Origin: Verrucomicrobiota bacterium
GTDB taxonomy: Bacteria; Verrucomicrobiota; Verrucomicrobiia; Limisphaerales; JACRJZ01
Direction of reading: 5' to 3'
Assembly: GCA_016219875.1 (NCBI GenBank)
Contig: JACRJZ010000021.1
Location: 117,505 to 181,504 of the forward strand
DNA: 64,000 nt
Shown here: piece after piece, positions 61,043-64,000 of the stretch
Layout of the letters: each line of letters begins with the position of its first letter
Position numbering within the stretch: the first letter of the stretch is position 1
Notes under the pieces: model-generated
The model's input: only the letters and a program-made list of their open reading frames with translations
What the model was told of the DNA's origin: nothing
The model's database searches: none
Made by a program: the position numbers and the translations under genes

Positions 61043-64000
61043 ATGAAAAAGATCATCCAGACAGTTCTGATCTCGGCCGTGTTTCTGAGCGCACATGGTT
61101 CCCGGGCATCAGAATTCATCGTCACCACCACCGTTGACAGCGGGCCTGGCTCGCTGCGGCAGGCGATCCTCGATGCCAACGGCAGTCCGGGCACCGACAC
61201 GATTGCCTTCAATATCGGGGGCGCTGGGCCGCACACCATTCAGCCGCTGTCGCCGTTGCCGACGATCACCTACCCGGTGATCATCGACGGCTACACCCAG
61301 CCGGGTGCCAGCCCGAACACGCTGGCCCAAGGGAACAACGCCGTCTTGAAGATCGAACTCGATGGCAGTCTCTCTGGACCAACGGTGCATGGTTTATACG
61401 TCATCGCCGGGAACAGCGCCATTCGCGGCTTGGTAATCAACCGATTTTCGGCGGCCGGCATCTACCTGTACGTTGGAGACGACAACGTCATCCAGGGCAA
61501 CTTCATCGGCACTGACACGAGCGGTACTGTCTCGCGGGGCAATGGCGGCGGTTGGGGGTCCGATGGTCCAGGTGTGTTGGCCGACGCTTCGTCGAGGAAT
61601 CGCATAGGCGGTGCGCTTCCTGAGCATCGAAACCTCATCTCTGGGAACGGGGTCGGCGTGTACATCAACGATGCCGAACGAAATCTCGTTCAGGGCAACT
61701 ACATTGGCACAGACAAGAGCGGTACTGCGGCCGTGCCAAACAGCGGTCGTGCCGGCGTGTTCCTGTTCTGCAACGCCGGCTGGGACTGGGGGGACGATTT
61801 GATCGGCGGAGCTGGCCCAGGGGAAGGCAATCTGATTTCGGGGAACGGAAGCGTTGGACTCTCTTTCAACTCTCGCAGGACGGTGGTGCAGGGCAATCTC
61901 ATCGGCACCGATGTCACGGGAACGCGCAGCTTGCCCAACAGTTTTGGCGTGGACGCGGGGTCGGATGCCCTGATTGGCGGAACGGCACACGGGGCCGGCA
62001 ATCTCATCTCAGGAAACATCTATGATGGCCTTGGGCTGGGAGGCACTGGAACCCGTGTCGAAGGGAACCTGATTGGCTCAGACCTCACCGGAACCTCGGC
62101 CCTGGGGAACGGACGGAACGGCATCCACTGCAACGGCGCAGAGCACACAATCGGCGGGGCGACACCAGGATGCCGCAACATTATCTCTGGGAACGCCGCA
62201 TACGGTATTGAAATCGGTGGAGGTGGATCAACCGGGAACCGCGTGCAGGGGAACTTCATCGGCACGGACATAACGGGCACCGCTGCGTTGGGAAACAGTG
62301 AAGGCGTCTTCATCGGTTGGGATGGACAGAACCTCGTGGGCGGAATCGAGCCTGGATCTCGCAACGTCATTTCTGGGAACGGCATTGGCCTCGACTTGCG
62401 CTCCTCTGGAACCCTTGTGCGGGGCAACTTCATCGGCACTGACGTGACCGGGACCGTGGCATTGGGAAACGGCTGCGGCATTTACATGGCAGATGCGTCC
62501 GTAAGCAACACCATCGGTGGAACTGCGCCCGGAGCGGGCAACGTGATCTCTGGGAACGCGACCATTCCATGTGGTTGGTGCGGGGGCATCCTTCTTAACG
62601 GCCCAGGCGCGATAGGCAACCGGATACAGGGCAACCTCATTGGCACTGACGTGACAGGCATTCATCCTTTGGGGAACGGCAATTCGTCCGGCGTGAACAT
62701 CAACGGGGGGCAAGACAATGTCATCGGCGGTCCAGAAAGCGGAGCGGGGAACGTCATCGCCGCGAATGGTGGAGGAATCTGGCTCGGCGGCGCGATCCGA
62801 ACTCGCGTCCAGGGCAACCTCATCGGCACTGACCGGACGGGCACTCTGCCGATGGGCAACGGCGGTGGCCTTTTCATCGTGGGCGGGTCCGACAACACGG
62901 TCGGTGGCACTGAACTGGGTGCGGGCAATGTCATCGCTGCCAGTGTTGCGGACGGAAGCTGGCTGATGGGCAAGGGCGTCTTGGTTTGGGGTGGTGCAAC
63001 CGCCAATCGAGTCCAAGGCAACTTCATCGGTACGGACTTCAGCGGAACGCTACCCTTAGGCAACGATGAGTCAGGCGTGTGGTTGATTGGTTTCAGCGGA
63101 GGAGCGTTCGGGAACGTGATCGGAGGGACTGAAAGCGGTGCTGGCAACATTATCGCCTTCAACGGGCGCGCTGGGGTGAGCTTGCGCGAGTGGGACCTTT
63201 CTCCCGCTCGGAATCCGATCCGAGGCAATTCCATTCATTCGAATGCCGGGCTGGGCATTGATTTGTACAAGATTGGTTCCGACTGCTGTGACGGCCCAAC
63301 TCCAAACGACGAAGAGGACGTTGACGGCGGCTGCAACAACTTGCAGAACTTCCCTGTCCTCACGTCGGTTTCTGCCTCCGCAAGCACAACGACCATCGAA
63401 GGCACGCTCAACAGCACGCTCAGCACCGTCTTCACGCTGGACTTCTACGCCAACAGCGCCTGCGATCCCAGCAGCTATGGCGAGGGCGAACGCTACTTGG
63501 GCTCCGCGACAGTGACGACTGACGACAGCGGCAACTCCAGTTTCCGCGTCGTCCTGCCTGTGGGAGTCCCCGTGGGCTGGACCATCACCGCCACGGCCAC
63601 TGATCCCGACGGCAACACTTCGGAGTTCTCCGCCTGCTCGGTGCCGACGGTCGATACCACCCCGCCAGTGATCACGACGCCAGCCAACATCGTCGCCGAA
63701 GCCACCAGTCCGGCGGGCGCGGTCGTCACCTTCAGCGTGTCGGCACAAGACGCGGTTTCCGGCGCCGTGGCGGTCACCTGTGTGCCGCCGTCGGGCAGCG
63801 TGTTTCCGCTCGGGACCACCACCGTGACGGTCAGCGCGACCGACGAGGCCGGCAACACCGCCACGGCCACGTTCACCGTGACAGTGAGGGACACGATGGC
63901 CCCTATAATCCAGTGCCCGTCAGACATCCTGGTGCCTTGTGCGGTTGATCTGTTGGTGCCCGTCAGCTTCGCCGCCAGCGCGACCGACGTGTGCGATCCC
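61043..64000 (+). CDS. Large secreted beta-helix repeat protein 2 with HYR-type domains (3' end outside window)
   Basis: At least 986 residues, open at the window edge. After a signal peptide (MKKIIQTVLISAVFLSAHGS) it has VTTTVDSGPGSLRQAILDAN, as in its upstream paralog. The beta-helix has more units here (VQGNLIGTDVTGTRSLPNSF; VRGNFIGTDVTGTVALGNGC; GGTELGAGNVIAASVADGSW). After the helix come an Ig-like part (TVFTLDFYANSACDPSSYGE) and then HYR-type domains (PPVITTPANIVAEATSPAGA; NTATATFTVTVRDTMAPIIQ), absent from paralog 1. The two genes are a tandem duplication with different C-terminal ends. No catalytic site is seen. Confidence 0.85.
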   Translation, partial: MKKIIQTVLISAVFLSAHGSRASEFIVTTTVDSGPGSLRQAILDANGSPGTDTIAFNIGGAGPHTIQPLSPLPTITYPVIIDGYTQPGASPNTLAQGNNAVLKIELDGSLSGPTVHGLYVIAGNSAIRGLVINRFSAAGIYLYVGDDNVIQGNFIGTDTSGTVSRGNGGGWGSDGPGVLADASSRNRIGGALPEHRNLISGNGVGVYINDAERNLVQGNYIGTDKSGTAAVPNSGRAGVFLFCNAGWDWGDDLIGGAGPGEGNLISGNGSVGLSFNSRRTVVQGNLIGTDVTGTRSLPNSFGVDAGSDALIGGTAHGAGNLISGNIYDGLGLGGTGTRVEGNLIGSDLTGTSALGNGRNGIHCNGAEHTIGGATPGCRNIISGNAAYGIEIGGGGSTGNRVQGNFIGTDITGTAALGNSEGVFIGWDGQNLVGGIEPGSRNVISGNGIGLDLRSSGTLVRGNFIGTDVTGTVALGNGCGIYMADASVSNTIGGTAPGAGNVISGNATIPCGWCGGILLNGPGAIGNRIQGNLIGTDVTGIHPLGNGNSSGVNINGGQDNVIGGPESGAGNVIAANGGGIWLGGAIRTRVQGNLIGTDRTGTLPMGNGGGLFIVGGSDNTVGGTELGAGNVIAASVADGSWLMGKGVLVWGGATANRVQGNFIGTDFSGTLPLGNDESGVWLIGFSGGAFGNVIGGTESGAGNIIAFNGRAGVSLREWDLSPARNPIRGNSIHSNAGLGIDLYKIGSDCCDGPTPNDEEDVDGGCNNLQNFPVLTSVSASASTTTIEGTLNSTLSTVFTLDFYANSACDPSSYGEGERYLGSATVTTDDSGNSSFRVVLPVGVPVGWTITATATDPDGNTSEFSACSVPTVDTTPPVITTPANIVAEATSPAGAVVTFSVSAQDAVSGAVAVTCVPPSGSVFPLGTTTVTVSATDEAGNTATATFTVTVRDTMAPIIQCPSDILVPCAVDLLVPVSFAASATDVCDP

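Overview
The window looks like chromosome of a GC-rich Verrucomicrobiota bacterium, most like the Pedosphaera/Limisphaerales group; a planctomycete is the main alternative. The grounds are a dense secretome of large beta-helix, S74 and Ig/Calx-beta proteins, several secreted proteins ending in a 'QRFFRL'-type tail, an HzsA-related dihaem propeller, PQQ-type and lactonase propellers, GH140/GH28/GH42 enzymes, and many short hairpin repeats of kinds common in these phyla. This assignment is inference from gene content; no rRNA gene is present.

Layout. 1-7276: a lipoprotein propeller fragment, an HzsA-related dihaem protein, a lactonase-type propeller, a glycosidase pseudogene with an in-frame stop, and a two-module glycosidase. 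7277-14310: a defence region. A compact AccI-like type II restriction-modification module (C-like regulator, endonuclease, convergent methyltransferase, with a shared 13-bp operator-like box) lies between broken restriction genes: an hsdR fragment and a DNA-methylase stub touch its two ends, and an hsdM fragment lies 3 kb further on beyond a symporter pair. Several hairpin repeats sit here, some in frame inside coding sequence. 14311-25424: plant-polysaccharide enzymes (beta-helix protein, SDR, two GH140/apiosidase-like proteins, GH28, enolase-superfamily dehydratase), with a PaaX-like regulator bracketed by two nearly identical 30-bp palindromes. 25425-27152: tRNA-Asn, a phage-like fragment and an AraC-type regulator.

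27318-31818 (minus strand) is a translationally coupled three-gene operon that I do not recognise. It encodes a secreted protein with a clan-CD (caspase/gingipain-like) His/Cys signature, a protein with two tandem copies of a PepSY-like unit, and a second protein homologous to the non-catalytic part of the first. It is the best candidate here for an undescribed system. 32015-34470 holds an orphan C-like regulator, a PQQ-type propeller, and a patchwork of GH43, GH10 and fungalysin fragments. 34471-49419 (minus) is a tight run of surface or secreted protein genes: two paralogous S74 proteins, a beta-strand-repeat protein, a small protein and a 2147-residue M36 metallopeptidase, plus a signal-peptide-only relic of a third S74 copy. 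A hybrid-free sensor kinase and a LuxR-type regulator (49533-52524) are transcribed divergently from it. 52653-57764 (minus) holds a GH42 protein lacking the usual acid/base glutamate, a CPXCG protein and an HrpB helicase that carries two in-frame repeat insertions. 58126-64000 has two tandem paralogous beta-helix giants, the second running off the window.

All family names come from reading motifs in the translations. No database search was run.
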